DNA of 64,000 nt from Nevskiaceae bacterium (lineage in GTDB: Bacteria > Pseudomonadota > Gammaproteobacteria > Nevskiales > Nevskiaceae). A program made the translations under genes and the position numbers. The DNA lies in NCBI GenBank assembly GCA_004297005.1, contig SCVA01000044.1, positions 1 to 64,000 on the forward strand, given 5' to 3'. How positions within the stretch are numbered: position 1 is the first letter of the stretch; every line of letters starts with the position of its first letter. Shown here piece after piece: positions 6,601 through 18,206 of the stretch. The notes beneath the pieces are model-generated. The model had not been told where the DNA came from, searched no databases, and saw only the letters and a list, made by a program, of their open reading frames with translations.

Positions 6601-8058
6601 ATGAACTACCGCCTTGGCACTCTCGGCCTGATCGCCGCGATGGTGCTTTCCTTCCCCACGCACGCTCAGGACGAGGAATACGCCAGTAGCGACGACAGTA
6701 GCGGCAGCAGCGTCAAGGCCCGGCTGGGCCAGCACCTGTATGTGTCGCCGATGTTCAGCTATCTGAAGGCGGCCGATGCGCGCGGCACCGACGACGGCCT
6801 GGGCGGCCAGCTCGCCATCGGCAAGAGCCTCACTTCCGGCCTCAATCTGGAACTGACCGCCGGCTATCTGACCGCCGACGCCAAGAACGGCGGCAGCTCG
6901 GCCTCGATCACCAGCGTCGGCATCGGCGCCATGGTGTTCCCGCTCACCTCCCTGCCCGACCTCTACGTCCCGATCAATCTGCAGCGCGGCCAGATCAAGG
7001 ACCACCCCGGCGTCATCACCGACTACGGCACCACCCTGTTCGACATCGGCCTCGGCTACCTGCTGTCGCTGGGCGATCTCGGCGGCCTGTTCCCCGGTGC
7101 CGCCCTGCGTACCGAGGTGAAGTACCGCATCGACGCCCACGGCCGCGAGCAGGCTGGCGACGATGCCAGCACCGCCGACAAGTCCTTCTATGAAGGTGTG
7201 GCCTCGGTCGGCCTGCTGCTGCCCCTGGGCGCGGCTGCCGCCCCGGCCGAAGCGCCGGCCGAAACCACCGAGCCGGTCGCCATCGTCGACAGCGGCGCCG
7301 ACTCCGACGGTGACGGTGTCACCGACGAACTCGACCAGTGCCCCGACACCCCGGCCGGCACCGCCGTCAACGAGTCCGGCTGCCCGCTGGAAGCCGCTCC
7401 GGTCGCCGAGCCCAGCAGCCCCTGCGAGGCCCCCGCCGCCGGCGAACCCATCGACCTCAACGGCTGCAAGACCGGCGAGACGGTGGTATTGCGCGGCGTT
7501 AACTTCGAGCTCGACTCGGCGCGCCTCACCGCCAACGCCAAGACCATCCTCGACGGCGTCGCCGATTCCCTGCTGGCCGCCCAGGCCCTGCATGTGGAAG
7601 TCGGCGGCCACACCAGCTCGGAAGGCTCCGACAGCTACAACCTCAAGCTTTCCGATAACCGCGCCGAAGCGGTGCGCCAGTACCTGCTGGCGCGCGGCGT
7701 CGATGGTTCGCGACTGACCGTCAAGGGCTATGGCGAGGGCAGCCCGGTGGCCGACAACGCCACTGCCGAAGGCCGCGAGCTGAACCGCCGCGTCGAACTG
7801 AAGGTCACCGAGGGCGGCGCCGAGCCGGCCGCCGAGGCCGCGCCCGTAGAGGAGGCTGCCCCTGTCGAAGAAGCGGCGCCCGTGGAAGAGTCGGCTCCGG
7901 TGGAGGAAGCTGCGCCGACCGAGGAGGCCGTGCCAGTGGAAGAAGCCGCCCCCGCCGAGGCCGCGCCGGTCGAGGAACCCACCCCGGTCGAAGGCGAGCC
8001 CACCCCGGTGGAAGGCGAGCCGGCGCCGGAAGTGATGGACGCCCAGCCGGTGCAGTAA
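6601..8058 (+). CDS. OmpA-family outer-membrane protein with long Pro/Glu/Ala tail
   Basis: 485 residues. A signal peptide ends near FPTHAQ. Residues 30-205 form an alternating, aromatic-rich beta-barrel region. A thrombospondin type-3-like calcium loop, DSDGDGVTDELDQCPDTPAG, lies near residue 237. The OmpA C-terminal peptidoglycan-binding domain covers about 290-403, with HTSSEGSDSYNLKLSDNRA and LNRRVEL. After it comes an unusual 80-residue tail of repeated EEAAPVEEAAP-type units, whereas most OmpA proteins end near this domain. I start at the ATG at 6601, with AAAGGG about 10 bases upstream; an ATG at 6586 is also in frame. The protein likely ties the outer membrane to peptidoglycan. Confidence 0.88.
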   Translation: MNYRLGTLGLIAAMVLSFPTHAQDEEYASSDDSSGSSVKARLGQHLYVSPMFSYLKAADARGTDDGLGGQLAIGKSLTSGLNLELTAGYLTADAKNGGSSASITSVGIGAMVFPLTSLPDLYVPINLQRGQIKDHPGVITDYGTTLFDIGLGYLLSLGDLGGLFPGAALRTEVKYRIDAHGREQAGDDASTADKSFYEGVASVGLLLPLGAAAAPAEAPAETTEPVAIVDSGADSDGDGVTDELDQCPDTPAGTAVNESGCPLEAAPVAEPSSPCEAPAAGEPIDLNGCKTGETVVLRGVNFELDSARLTANAKTILDGVADSLLAAQALHVEVGGHTSSEGSDSYNLKLSDNRAEAVRQYLLARGVDGSRLTVKGYGEGSPVADNATAEGRELNRRVELKVTEGGAEPAAEAAPVEEAAPVEEAAPVEESAPVEEAAPTEEAVPVEEAAPAEAAPVEEPTPVEGEPTPVEGEPAPEVMDAQPVQ

Positions 8059-8078
8059 GCCGCAAGCGTTCAGGAAAC

Positions 8079-8104
8079 AGCCCGCCGCCGGCGGGCTTTT
8101 TCTT
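8079..8104 (+). terminator. Rho-independent terminator after the OmpA gene
   Basis: AGCCCGCCG-CCGGCGGGCT forms a GC-rich stem followed directly by TTTTTCTT, 20 bases after the stop codon. Confidence 0.9.
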
Positions 8105-8167
8105 GGCCGCGATCTACGCAAGGCGGCGCCACGGCCGTCCACGCCTGCGCGTACAATCCGCGCCCTC

Positions 8168-10089
<1,922 letters not shown>

Positions 10090-10093
<4 letters not shown>

Positions 10094-10314
10094 AACTCGG
10101 GGGGATCAGGCGGAAAGTCCGCAGATCCCGCCTCCTCGAAGGTCTGCCGGGCCGCCCAGAGATTGTCGACCAGATTGGGATAACGACGACCGGCCGCCTT
10201 CGCACGGGCTTCGGCCGCGGCGCGCGCCAAGGGACTCAGCTTGCTCACCGGCTTCGAGGATTTCGGAGTCGGCTTCTTCCACGGCGGGATCGGCGGATCG
10301 CGGCGGTCGGGCAT
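10090..10314 (-). CDS. Small basic hypothetical protein
   Basis: 74 residues starting MPDRRDPPIPPWKKP, with a proline/lysine-rich N-terminus and an Ala-rich helix LSPLARAAAEARAKAAGRRYPNL cut here by the end of the basic region. It is convergent with the ABC-F gene and overlaps its stop codon. I do not recognise the family. The amino-acid composition changes from basic to acidic/proline (DFPPDPPEF) at the C-terminus, which looks like a real small protein rather than a shadow. An upstream ATG in the track would add ten residues. Confidence 0.55.
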
Positions 10315-10382
10315 GGCGTGCTGCGGGTTTCGGAACCGGTGCACAGCCTACAATCCCCAGCGATTCCAAGAACCCCGCACCG

Positions 10383-10766
10383 ATGAGCAACGGCAAAAAG
10401 ATGGGCCTGACCGTGGTCTTCCTGTTTTTCCTGTTCGGCGGGGTCGGCCATTTCGTCGCCACCGATTTCTTCGTGCGCATCGTGCCGCCCTACATCCCCT
10501 ACCCGCGCGCCGTGGTCTGGCTCAGCGGCGTCGCCGAACTGCTGCTGGCCTTCAGCCTGCTCTCGGCCCGGCTGCGCTCCGGGGCCGGCTACGCCCTGCT
10601 GGTGCTGATCTGCGGCGTCTCGCTGGCCAATATCCACATGTGGCTGCACCCGGAGCAGTTCCCGGAGATGCCGGAATGGGCGCTGACGCTGCGGCTGCTG
10701 CTGCAAGTCGGACTGCTCTACCTGACCTGGTGGAGCACCCGTCCCGCGCCGGCTGGGCCAGGTTGA
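10383..10766 (+). CDS. DoxX-like small membrane protein
   Basis: 127 residues with four hydrophobic segments: VVFLFFLFGGVGHFV, WLSGVAELLLAFSLL, GYALLVLICGVSLAN and LRLLLQVGLLYLTWW. The first helix with GGxGHF, the PxxxPYPRA loop and the GxxELLLA second helix are typical of DoxX-like proteins. Their role is poorly defined; some take part in thiosulfate oxidation or redox homeostasis. Its stop shares one base with the start of rsgA (TGATG), so the two are co-translated. Confidence 0.75.
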   Translation: MSNGKKMGLTVVFLFFLFGGVGHFVATDFFVRIVPPYIPYPRAVVWLSGVAELLLAFSLLSARLRSGAGYALLVLICGVSLANIHMWLHPEQFPEMPEWALTLRLLLQVGLLYLTWWSTRPAPAGPG

Positions 10767-11746
10767 TGTCGTCCACCCCCGACCACGCCCTCGCCGGCCT
10801 GGGCTGGGACGCCGCCTGGGAGCAGGCCCTGGCGGCCTTGCCCGCCATGCCGGGTCGGCCGGTGCGCATCATCGAGCAGCACCGCAGCGAGTACCGCGTC
10901 GATGACGGCCAGCGGGAGTTCAGCGCGCGCACGCATCCAGCGCTGCACAAGGCGCTGACCGAACTCGACGAGGGCCTCGCCGTCGGTGACTGGGCGCGCT
11001 ACCAGGACGAGGGCGGCTGGCTCACGCAACTGATCCCGCGGCGCAATCTGCTGGAACGCAGCCGCGAGGACGGCCGCCGCCAGCGGCTGGTGGCGAATGT
11101 CGATACCGCCCTGCTGGTGATGGGCCTGGATGGCGACTACAAGCCCGAGCGACTGGAGCGCTACCGGCTGCTGGCGGTCGCTGCCCAGGTGCGGCCGGTG
11201 GTGGTGCTGACCAAGAGCGACCGCGCCGACAACCTGCCGGCACTGCGTGCCGAGATCGAAGGCCTGGTCGGTGCCGGCACGCCGGTGCATGCGCTCGACG
11301 CCCGCAGCCCGGAGGCGCCCGCCCTGCTGGCGCCCTATCTGGCGCCGGGCCAGACCCTGGTGCTGCTCGGCTCCTCGGGCGTCGGCAAGTCGACGCTGAT
11401 GAACCAGTTGCTGGGCCGCGAGGCGCAGCGCACCGGCAGCACCCAGGTGCAGGACGATCTCGGCCGCCACACCACCACCGCGCGCTTCCTGCGCCGGCTG
11501 CCGGGCGGCGCCTGCCTGATCGACACCCCCGGCCTGCGCGAGCTGAAGCTCAACCGCGAACAGGCGCAGGTGGAGGACGATTTCTCCGACGTGCGCCAGC
11601 TGGCGGCACAGTGCCGCTTCAACGACTGCCGGCACCAGCGCGAACCCGGTTGCGCGGTGACCCGTGAACTCAGCGCCGAGCGTCTCGCCGCCTACCGGGC
11701 CAGCCTGGAAGCCAAGCCGGCCAGGTTCCGCCGCGGCCGCAGCTAG
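10766..11746 (+). CDS. rsgA: Ribosome small-subunit-dependent GTPase A
   Basis: 326 residues. The order is an N-terminal OB-fold region, a circularly permuted GTPase domain (G4 TKSD near 152, then G1 GSSGVGKST near 202 and G3 DTPGLREL near 253) and a C-terminal zinc knuckle CRFNDCRHQREPGC. RsgA helps release maturation factors from the 30S subunit. The start is the ATG that overlaps the previous stop; the track ORF extends upstream through a shadow of the DoxX gene. It is slightly shorter than E. coli RsgA (350), mainly at the N-terminus. Confidence 0.93.
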   Translation: MSSTPDHALAGLGWDAAWEQALAALPAMPGRPVRIIEQHRSEYRVDDGQREFSARTHPALHKALTELDEGLAVGDWARYQDEGGWLTQLIPRRNLLERSREDGRRQRLVANVDTALLVMGLDGDYKPERLERYRLLAVAAQVRPVVVLTKSDRADNLPALRAEIEGLVGAGTPVHALDARSPEAPALLAPYLAPGQTLVLLGSSGVGKSTLMNQLLGREAQRTGSTQVQDDLGRHTTTARFLRRLPGGACLIDTPGLRELKLNREQAQVEDDFSDVRQLAAQCRFNDCRHQREPGCAVTRELSAERLAAYRASLEAKPARFRRGRS

Positions 11747-11749
11747 CGA

Positions 11750-13741
11750 CTACTGCAAGCCGGTGAGCCGGCTGCCCGGATAGACACCGGGCTGGAACAC
11801 CGGCAGCCGCACGTCTTCCAGCACCGCCGTGTAGGGATTGGGATTGCTCAGTACCCCGGCCAGCGGCGTCAGCAGCTCGCTGGTGATGTTGGGGAAGGGC
11901 CGGCCGGCGATGTAGCTGAGTGTCGCCACCGGCAGCAGCGTGGTGAGCACCGTCAGCGAGGGCACCACCGCGTACTGCGGGTGCTGCTCGTAGAACAAGA
12001 GCCCGATCTCGTCGCCCGCCTCCAGCACCTCGCCGATGCCAGGCATCAGGATGGGGTCACCCTCCTCGACGAAGCGATTGCTGCTGGTACTGCCTTCCAG
12101 CAAGGCGGTCACCTGGTCATCGACCAGGAAGGTCCGCGGGCCGCGCTTCACGCCGACGCCGAAGATGGCGATCGCCTGATGCGTCGCCAGTGCACCCGGC
12201 GTCACCGTCGAACGGCCGATGCTGGGAATGCCGCCCAGCACATAGCCCGGCCCCGGCACCGTCGCCAGCGGCACGAAGCGCGGCAGGCCATCGGTGGCGG
12301 CGAGGCTGATCTCGATCTTCTCGGCGCGCACCGGCAGCGTGCCGGCACCACCCGGATTGCCGATCGGCAGGCTGGGCAGTTCCACCGCCAGTTCGGCGCT
12401 GGCCGGCGCGCCGGGCGTGGCCTGCACCGACAGGCAGACCGGTGGGAGTTCGTCGGCCGGTGCCGGCGCCCGCCCCTTCAGCTTGTCGTCGAACCAGCCG
12501 AGGATGGCCTGCACGCCCTTGAGCGCGCCGCAGTTGGCGGTGCCGTCCACCTGCCCCAGCGCCGGGCTGAGGTGGCCGCTGTCCATGGTCAGCAGGCGCG
12601 CATCGGCGCCGGCCTCGCGCAGGTAGCGCAGGTTCCAGTACGCGTCGGTGAGGTTGAACAGGCCGTCGCGATTGCCCTGGATCAACAGCGTCGGCACCGG
12701 CCGCATCCGCGCCCGGCTCTCGCCGAAACCCCAGGGCTGGCCGGCGCGCTCCTGCTTGCGCAGATAGGAGGGGCTGTGGGTCTCGAAAAACTCCATCAGT
12801 TCCGCCTCGGCCACTGGACGCGGCTGCTGGTATTCGCCCGACACCGTCGCCAGCAGGTCGTCGAGGGTGCGGATCTGGAAGGCGAGCGGATCGCGAATCG
12901 CGGCGTTGTTGCAGAGCGTGCGCATCAGCGGGGTGTCGATGGTGCCTCTGGTGGCGCCGTCCGAGGGGGTGACGATGAACAGGCACAGCGTCTGCACCCA
13001 GGACTGCTTGCTGACCCCGTCCACCAGCAGGCTGTAGAACAGGTTGTGCCAGGTGGCGACCGGCACCAGGGCGTCGATGCGCCCGTCCAGCGCCGCCAGT
13101 GCCAGCTGATAGCCGCCGCCATAGCTGTAGCCCAGGGTGCCTACCTTGATATCGCGGGCGATGCCGCTGTGCTCCTCGCGCTGAATCTGCAACTCGCCGG
13201 CGTGTTCCCAGGCCCAGTCGAGCAAGGCGCGCATATCCTGCACCTCGTAGCGCGGATCGTTGACCCGCGCCCAGCCGCCGCCGTTCTGCGGCTGGCTCTC
13301 GCCGTGGCCACGCTGATCGACGCTCAGCACCACGTAGTCGTAGTACGGCAGCGCCGCCGCCAGCTCGTCGATGGCGTCGAGACCAGGGTCCTCCGGATAA
13401 AGCGTGCCGTCGGCCGCCAGCTCGGTGATGCGCGAGCCGCCCAGGCCGTGGCTCTGGACGATGGCGGGAAAACTCTCGCCGGGACAGCGCTCCGGCAGCA
13501 GCGCGGTGAAGTACAGCTCGGAGGTCGGCGCCGGGCCCCAGAGCGGATCGCTGTCCTGCGCCACCGGCACGGTAATGTGCAACTGCCGAGCCTCGGCCGG
13601 CAGTGGCTGCTCGCATTTGATCTCCGCCGGCACACCAGTGCCCGGCGCAGCCGACTCGTTGGCCGCACCGCAGGCCACCAGCAACGCCAGCGCGACCAGC
13701 GCCGACCCCAACCGCCATCCAAGCCGCCCTGCACCGTCCAT
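11750..13741 (-). CDS. Lipoprotein alpha/beta hydrolase (CocE/PepX-like)
   Basis: 663 residues starting MDGAGRLGWRLG, preceded by GGGGGA. A lipobox ALLVACG predicts lipidation. Residues about 75-430 are an alpha/beta hydrolase: an oxyanion-side motif SHGLGGSRI, DQRGHGES, nucleophile elbow GYSYGGGYQ, and a late acid/His pair in IQGNRDGLFN and MDSGHLSP. A C-terminal beta-rich region of about 200 residues recalls the jelly-roll of X-prolyl dipeptidyl peptidase/CocE esterases. The substrate is unknown. It is convergent with rsgA with only three bases between stops. Its location would be the periplasmic face of a membrane. Confidence 0.72.
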   Translation of the reverse strand: MDGAGRLGWRLGSALVALALLVACGAANESAAPGTGVPAEIKCEQPLPAEARQLHITVPVAQDSDPLWGPAPTSELYFTALLPERCPGESFPAIVQSHGLGGSRITELAADGTLYPEDPGLDAIDELAAALPYYDYVVLSVDQRGHGESQPQNGGGWARVNDPRYEVQDMRALLDWAWEHAGELQIQREEHSGIARDIKVGTLGYSYGGGYQLALAALDGRIDALVPVATWHNLFYSLLVDGVSKQSWVQTLCLFIVTPSDGATRGTIDTPLMRTLCNNAAIRDPLAFQIRTLDDLLATVSGEYQQPRPVAEAELMEFFETHSPSYLRKQERAGQPWGFGESRARMRPVPTLLIQGNRDGLFNLTDAYWNLRYLREAGADARLLTMDSGHLSPALGQVDGTANCGALKGVQAILGWFDDKLKGRAPAPADELPPVCLSVQATPGAPASAELAVELPSLPIGNPGGAGTLPVRAEKIEISLAATDGLPRFVPLATVPGPGYVLGGIPSIGRSTVTPGALATHQAIAIFGVGVKRGPRTFLVDDQVTALLEGSTSSNRFVEEGDPILMPGIGEVLEAGDEIGLLFYEQHPQYAVVPSLTVLTTLLPVATLSYIAGRPFPNITSELLTPLAGVLSNPNPYTAVLEDVRLPVFQPGVYPGSRLTGLQ

Positions 13742-13846
13742 GTGTCCCCCGTCGATTCGGCTACGGGGAAGCAGCAAGCAGGCCAATTTGCCGGTTGGCG
13801 GCGGCGTCAGTACGGTTTTCCTACCGGACTGGCGTCGCCATCGGTT

Positions 13847-16800
13847 TCAGCGCACCGCCTTGCGCCACTGGTAGTGGTAGTAGACCACCGGGATCACCAG
13901 CAGCGTCATCGCCGTGGACACGAACAGGCCGAAGATCAGCGACACCGCCAGGCCACCGAAGATCGGGTCGTCGATGATGAAGAAGCCGCCCATCATCGCC
14001 GCCGCCGCGGTCAGGGCAATCGGCCGCGCGCGCACCGCCGCGGCGCTGATGGTCGCCTCCTGCAAGGGCTTGCCGGCGGCCAGCTCCTGCTGGATGAAGT
14101 CCACCAGCAGGATCGAGTTGCGGACGATGATGCCGGCCAGCGCGATCATGCCGATCATCGACGGCGCGGTGAACTGCTGCCCCAGCAGCGCATGCCCAGG
14201 CAGGATGCCGATCACCGTCAGCGGGATCGGCGCCATGATGATCAGCGGCAGGCTGTAGGACTTGAACTGCGCCACCACCAAGAGATAGATCAGCACCAGA
14301 CCCACCGAATAGGCCAGGCCCATGTCGCGGAAGGTCTCGTAGGTGATCTGCCACTCGCCGTCCCACTTCAGGCTCCACTCGTAGGGCACCGGCGGCTGGC
14401 CGATGAGGTACTGGCGCAGCGGCGCGCCTTCGATGGCGGTCTGCTTGAGGGTGCTGGAGATGGCGGCCAGGCCGTACAGCGGGCTGTCGGTGGCGCCGGA
14501 GACATCGCCGGTGACGTAGACCAGCGGCAGCAGATCCTTGTGATGGATGGTCTGCTCGCGCTGCGCCGGCCGGAAGCTCGCGACCTCGGACAGCGGCACC
14601 AGCGCGCCCGACTCCGAGCGCAGGCGCAGGCCCTTGAGCACCTCGACGTCGGCCTTGTCGCCCGGCTTGAGCTCGACCCGGATCGGCAGCTGGAACTTGG
14701 CCTGCGGATCGTGCAGCGTGGACATGTCCTCGCCGCGCAGCGCCGCGGCCACCGTCGCCGCCACCGCCTGCTGCGAGAGGCCCAGGCGCGCCGCGCGTAC
14801 GCGGTCCACCTCGACCAGCCATTTGTCCTGCGGCGCCTCCAGGCTGTCGTCGACATCGACCACGTCCGGCGTCTGCTCGAACACCCGGCGCAACTGCCGC
14901 GCGACCTCGGCCTGGCCGGCGCTATCTGGCCCGTAGACCTCGGCCACCAGCGGCGCCAACACCGGCGGCCCGGGCGGCACCTCGACGATCTTCACGCTGG
15001 CACCGTAACGCTGGCCGATTGCTACCAGCGCGCCACGCGCGGCGCTGGCGATCTCGTGCGACTTGCGATCCCGGTGGTGCTTCTCCAGCAGGTTCACCTG
15101 GATGTCGCCCTGGTAGGGCTGCTGGCGCAGGTAGTACTGCCGCACCAGGCCGTTGAAATTGATCGGCGCCGAGGTGCCGGCGTAGAGCTGGTAGTCGCTG
15201 ACCTCGGGTATGGTCTCCACCTGCGCGGCCAGGGCCTGCAATACGCGCTGGGTTTGCTCCAGCGGCGTGCCCTCGGGCAGGTCCACCAGCACCTGGAACT
15301 CGCTCTTGTTGTCGAAGGGCAGCATCTTCATCACCACTGCCCGGGTCGCGACCAGGGCGAAGGAAATGCCGATCAGCGCCAGCAGGGTGTAGAGCAGGCG
15401 CCAGCGGTTGCGGCCGCCTTCCTCGCGCTGCAGAAAGGGTGTCATCACCCGCCGGAAGAAGCGCTGCAGGCCGACTTCCTCCTCCTCGCCGCCATGGGCT
15501 GCGGCATGGGCATGCGCGGCGTCCTGTTTCAGGAATAGCCGGCGGTACAGCCAGGGCGTGAACACGAAGGCGACCAGCAGCGAGATCAGCATGCCGGTGG
15601 AGGCATTGATCGGGATCGGCCGCATGTAGGGGCCCATCAGGCCGCTGACGAAGGCCATTGGCAGCAGCGCCGCGATCACCGTGAAGGTGGCGAGGATGGT
15701 CGGGCCGCCGACCTCGTCCACCGCCGCCGGAATCGCCTCGGTAAGCGACTTGCCGCCCAGTTGCATGTGCCGGTGGATGTTCTCCACCACCACGATGGCG
15801 TCGTCCACTAGGATGCCGATGGAGAAGATCAGCGCGAACAGCGATACCCGGTTGAGCGTGAAGCCCCAGGCCCAGGAGGCGAACAGGGTCGCGGCCAGGG
15901 TCACCACCACCGCCGCGCCCACCACCAAGGCCTCGCGGCGACCGAGCGCGAACAGCACCAGCACCACCACCGACAGGGTCGCGAAGATCAGCTTCTTGAT
16001 CAGGGTCTGTGCCTTGTCCTGCGCGGTCTCGCCATAGTTGCGGGTGACGGTGGCCTGCACCTGGTCGGGGAGCTGATAGCCGCGCAGTTGCTCCAGGCGT
16101 GCGATCACCCCGGCGGCGACATCCACCGCGTTCTCGCCCGGCTTCTTGGAAATCGCGATGCTGATCGCCGGATAGCTGCCGCTGGGGCTCAAGCCCTTGG
16201 ACTCGGCGGCCGGGCCAGCGGCGAAGCTGACATAGCGCTCTGGCTGATCGGCGCCGAGACGCACCTCGGCGACCTCGCGCAGAAACACCGGCGCACCCTT
16301 GCTGACGCCCACCACCAGTTCGGCGACCTCTTCCGGCCGGCTCAGGAAACGCCCGGCCTGCACCAGAATCTCGCGGTTGCCATCGACCAGCGCACCGGCG
16401 TCCTGAGAGACATTGGCGCTGACCAAGGCGCGACGCAGATCGTCCAGGCTCAGGCCGTAACCGGCCAGCCGCTGCGGGTCGAGCAGCACCTGCACCACGC
16501 GGTCCGGGCCGCCCAGCACCTCGACATCGCGGGTGCCAGGCACCCGCTGCAACTCGGTGGCCACGCCATTGGCGACGCGCAGCAGATCGGCACCGCTCAA
16601 CTCGGGGTTTTTGCTCCACAGCGCCAGCGAGACGATGGGCACATCGTCGATGCCCTTGGGCTTGATCAGCGGCATGCCGACGCCGGCCGTGGCCGGGCGC
16701 CAGTCCATGTTGGAGTAGAAGGCGTTGTAGAGACGCAGCACCGCATCGGTGCGCGACTGGCCCACCTCGAAGCGCACGGTCAGCGCCGCCATGCCCGGCA

Positions 16801-17086
16801 TCGACATCGAATAGATGTGCTCGACGCCCTCCAGCTCCGACACCACCTGCTCGGCCGGCGTGGTCACCAGCGATTCGACCTCCTTGGCCGAGGCACCCGG
16901 GTAGGGGATGAAGACATTGGCGAAGGTGACGTTGATCTGCGGTTCTTCCTCGCGCGGCGTTGCCAGCACCGCGAACAGACCCAGCAGCAGCGCGGTGAGC
17001 GCCAGCAGCGGCGTGATCTCGGTGGTGAGGAAGTTGCGCGCGATACGCCCGGAGAGTCCCAGGCGGGGTTCGCCGGCGCCGCTCAT
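13847..17086 (-). CDS. RND-family efflux pump permease (AcrB-like)
   Basis: 1079 residues with the RND layout: one N-terminal helix, a large periplasmic loop (about 40-350), helices 2-6, a cytoplasmic loop, helix 7, a second periplasmic loop and helices 8-12. The proton-relay motif GILVDDAIVVVENIHRH, with paired Asp, lies near residue 420. Insertion HAHAAAHGGEEEE near 545 is His/Glu-rich and cytoplasmic. It overlaps its adaptor gene by four bases (ATGA). It sits in an operon with a persulfide-type ArsR repressor opposite SQR, and the likely outer-membrane channel is in the SQR operon. The substrate is unknown; the context suggests a sulfur-related or electrophilic toxicant. Confidence 0.93.
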   Translation of the reverse strand: MSGAGEPRLGLSGRIARNFLTTEITPLLALTALLLGLFAVLATPREEEPQINVTFANVFIPYPGASAKEVESLVTTPAEQVVSELEGVEHIYSMSMPGMAALTVRFEVGQSRTDAVLRLYNAFYSNMDWRPATAGVGMPLIKPKGIDDVPIVSLALWSKNPELSGADLLRVANGVATELQRVPGTRDVEVLGGPDRVVQVLLDPQRLAGYGLSLDDLRRALVSANVSQDAGALVDGNREILVQAGRFLSRPEEVAELVVGVSKGAPVFLREVAEVRLGADQPERYVSFAAGPAAESKGLSPSGSYPAISIAISKKPGENAVDVAAGVIARLEQLRGYQLPDQVQATVTRNYGETAQDKAQTLIKKLIFATLSVVVLVLFALGRREALVVGAAVVVTLAATLFASWAWGFTLNRVSLFALIFSIGILVDDAIVVVENIHRHMQLGGKSLTEAIPAAVDEVGGPTILATFTVIAALLPMAFVSGLMGPYMRPIPINASTGMLISLLVAFVFTPWLYRRLFLKQDAAHAHAAAHGGEEEEVGLQRFFRRVMTPFLQREEGGRNRWRLLYTLLALIGISFALVATRAVVMKMLPFDNKSEFQVLVDLPEGTPLEQTQRVLQALAAQVETIPEVSDYQLYAGTSAPINFNGLVRQYYLRQQPYQGDIQVNLLEKHHRDRKSHEIASAARGALVAIGQRYGASVKIVEVPPGPPVLAPLVAEVYGPDSAGQAEVARQLRRVFEQTPDVVDVDDSLEAPQDKWLVEVDRVRAARLGLSQQAVAATVAAALRGEDMSTLHDPQAKFQLPIRVELKPGDKADVEVLKGLRLRSESGALVPLSEVASFRPAQREQTIHHKDLLPLVYVTGDVSGATDSPLYGLAAISSTLKQTAIEGAPLRQYLIGQPPVPYEWSLKWDGEWQITYETFRDMGLAYSVGLVLIYLLVVAQFKSYSLPLIIMAPIPLTVIGILPGHALLGQQFTAPSMIGMIALAGIIVRNSILLVDFIQQELAAGKPLQEATISAAAVRARPIALTAAAAMMGGFFIIDDPIFGGLAVSLIFGLFVSTAMTLLVIPVVYYHYQWRKAVR

Positions 17087-18180
17087 TTCGCGGTCTCCGC
17101 AGTCGTGGGCAGACCCTGCCGACGGTAGGCGATGCCGGCCGCCACCGGGTCCAGCGCCAGCTTCTCCCCCGGCGCGAGGCCCGCCAGCACCGGCAGGCGG
17201 CCATCGGCGGCCGGCGTGCCCAGACGCAGGTAGCGCAGCTCAATGCGGCCCTGCTCGCCCAGCACATAGGCGGCGGTCAGCTCGCCACGCTGCACCAGCG
17301 CGCTGGCCGGCAGCATCAGCCGCGAGGCGCTGCCGCTGACGAAGGCCACCTTCACCAGCGTGCCGGGCGCCACCGCCAGCTCGGGCGTGGAAGTCTCCGC
17401 CGGCAGGCTGAGCAGCACCCGGAAGCTGTGGGTGGCGGCGTCGGCGCTGGGCGGGATGCGCAGCTCGCTGGCTTCCAGCGAGCGGCCGTCGGCGAGCAGC
17501 AGCCGCGCCTTGCCGTGCTTGCGCAGCGGCGCGATGTGCTGCTGGGGGATGTCCACCACCACCCGCAGCTGGTCCAGCGAGACGCCAGTCATCAGCGGCT
17601 TGCCCGGCGTCACCGTCTCGCCGATCTGCACCAGCCGCGACAGCACGATGCCGGCATAGGGCGCGCGGATCGCCGTGTAGCCCAGGCCTTCGCCGGCCTC
17701 GGTCAGACCCGCCTCGGCGGCGCGCACCGCCGCCTGGGCGGCGGCGAGGTTGGTGGCGGCGGCGTCGAACTGCGACTTGGCGATCAGCTTCTGGTCGTAG
17801 ACGTCCTTGGTACGGTTAAAGGCCAGTTGCGCCTCGGCCAGACGCGAGCGCGCACCGCTGAGCCCGGCTTCGGCCACGCCCTTGCGCGCCCGCTGTTCGG
17901 TGGGCGTGATGCGCACGATCACCGCGTCCTTCTCGACGAAGTCACCCACGTCGTAGGGCAGCTCCACCACCCGGCCGCTGGTCTGCGCGGCAACGGTGGA
18001 CTGCTTCACCGCCTCCACCGTGCCGTCGAACAGCATCTCGCGCGGCACCTCGCCAGCGCTCACCGTGAGGCTCGCCAGCGGGGCGACCACGGCGGCGCTG
18101 GCCGCTGGCGGCGGCGACTCGGAACAGGCGGCCAGCAGGATCAGGGCTAGCAGGGGCGCGTGGCTTAGGTGGCGGTTCAT
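17083..18180 (-). CDS. RND efflux periplasmic adaptor (membrane fusion protein)
   Basis: 365 residues starting MNRHLSHAPLLALILLAACS, a lipoprotein signal with lipobox LLAAC, preceded by GGGAGAG. It has a biotinyl-lipoyl half motif (TVAAQTSGRVVELPYDVGDFVEKD), an alpha-hairpin of about 80 residues (KGVAEAGLSGARSRLAEAQL onward), the second lipoyl half (YTAIRAPYAGIVLSRLV), then beta-barrel and membrane-proximal domains. It bridges the pump to a TolC-type channel. The track ORF is much longer because it runs through the two upstream genes in a non-coding frame. Confidence 0.93.
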   Translation of the reverse strand: MNRHLSHAPLLALILLAACSESPPPAASAAVVAPLASLTVSAGEVPREMLFDGTVEAVKQSTVAAQTSGRVVELPYDVGDFVEKDAVIVRITPTEQRARKGVAEAGLSGARSRLAEAQLAFNRTKDVYDQKLIAKSQFDAAATNLAAAQAAVRAAEAGLTEAGEGLGYTAIRAPYAGIVLSRLVQIGETVTPGKPLMTGVSLDQLRVVVDIPQQHIAPLRKHGKARLLLADGRSLEASELRIPPSADAATHSFRVLLSLPAETSTPELAVAPGTLVKVAFVSGSASRLMLPASALVQRGELTAAYVLGEQGRIELRYLRLGTPAADGRLPVLAGLAPGEKLALDPVAAGIAYRRQGLPTTAETAK

Positions 18181-18206
18181 TACGGACTCTCCCGGGTCCT
18201 GGTGCT

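Noticed and set aside
7811-8058. Possible CRISPR-like or minisatellite array
   Set aside because: The units are imperfect, in frame and explained by the protein repeat; no spacers.
11981-15538. 1185-aa + strand ORF
   Set aside because: Antisense to the lipoprotein hydrolase and RND pump; His/Arg/Gln-rich composition typical of a GC-rich shadow frame.
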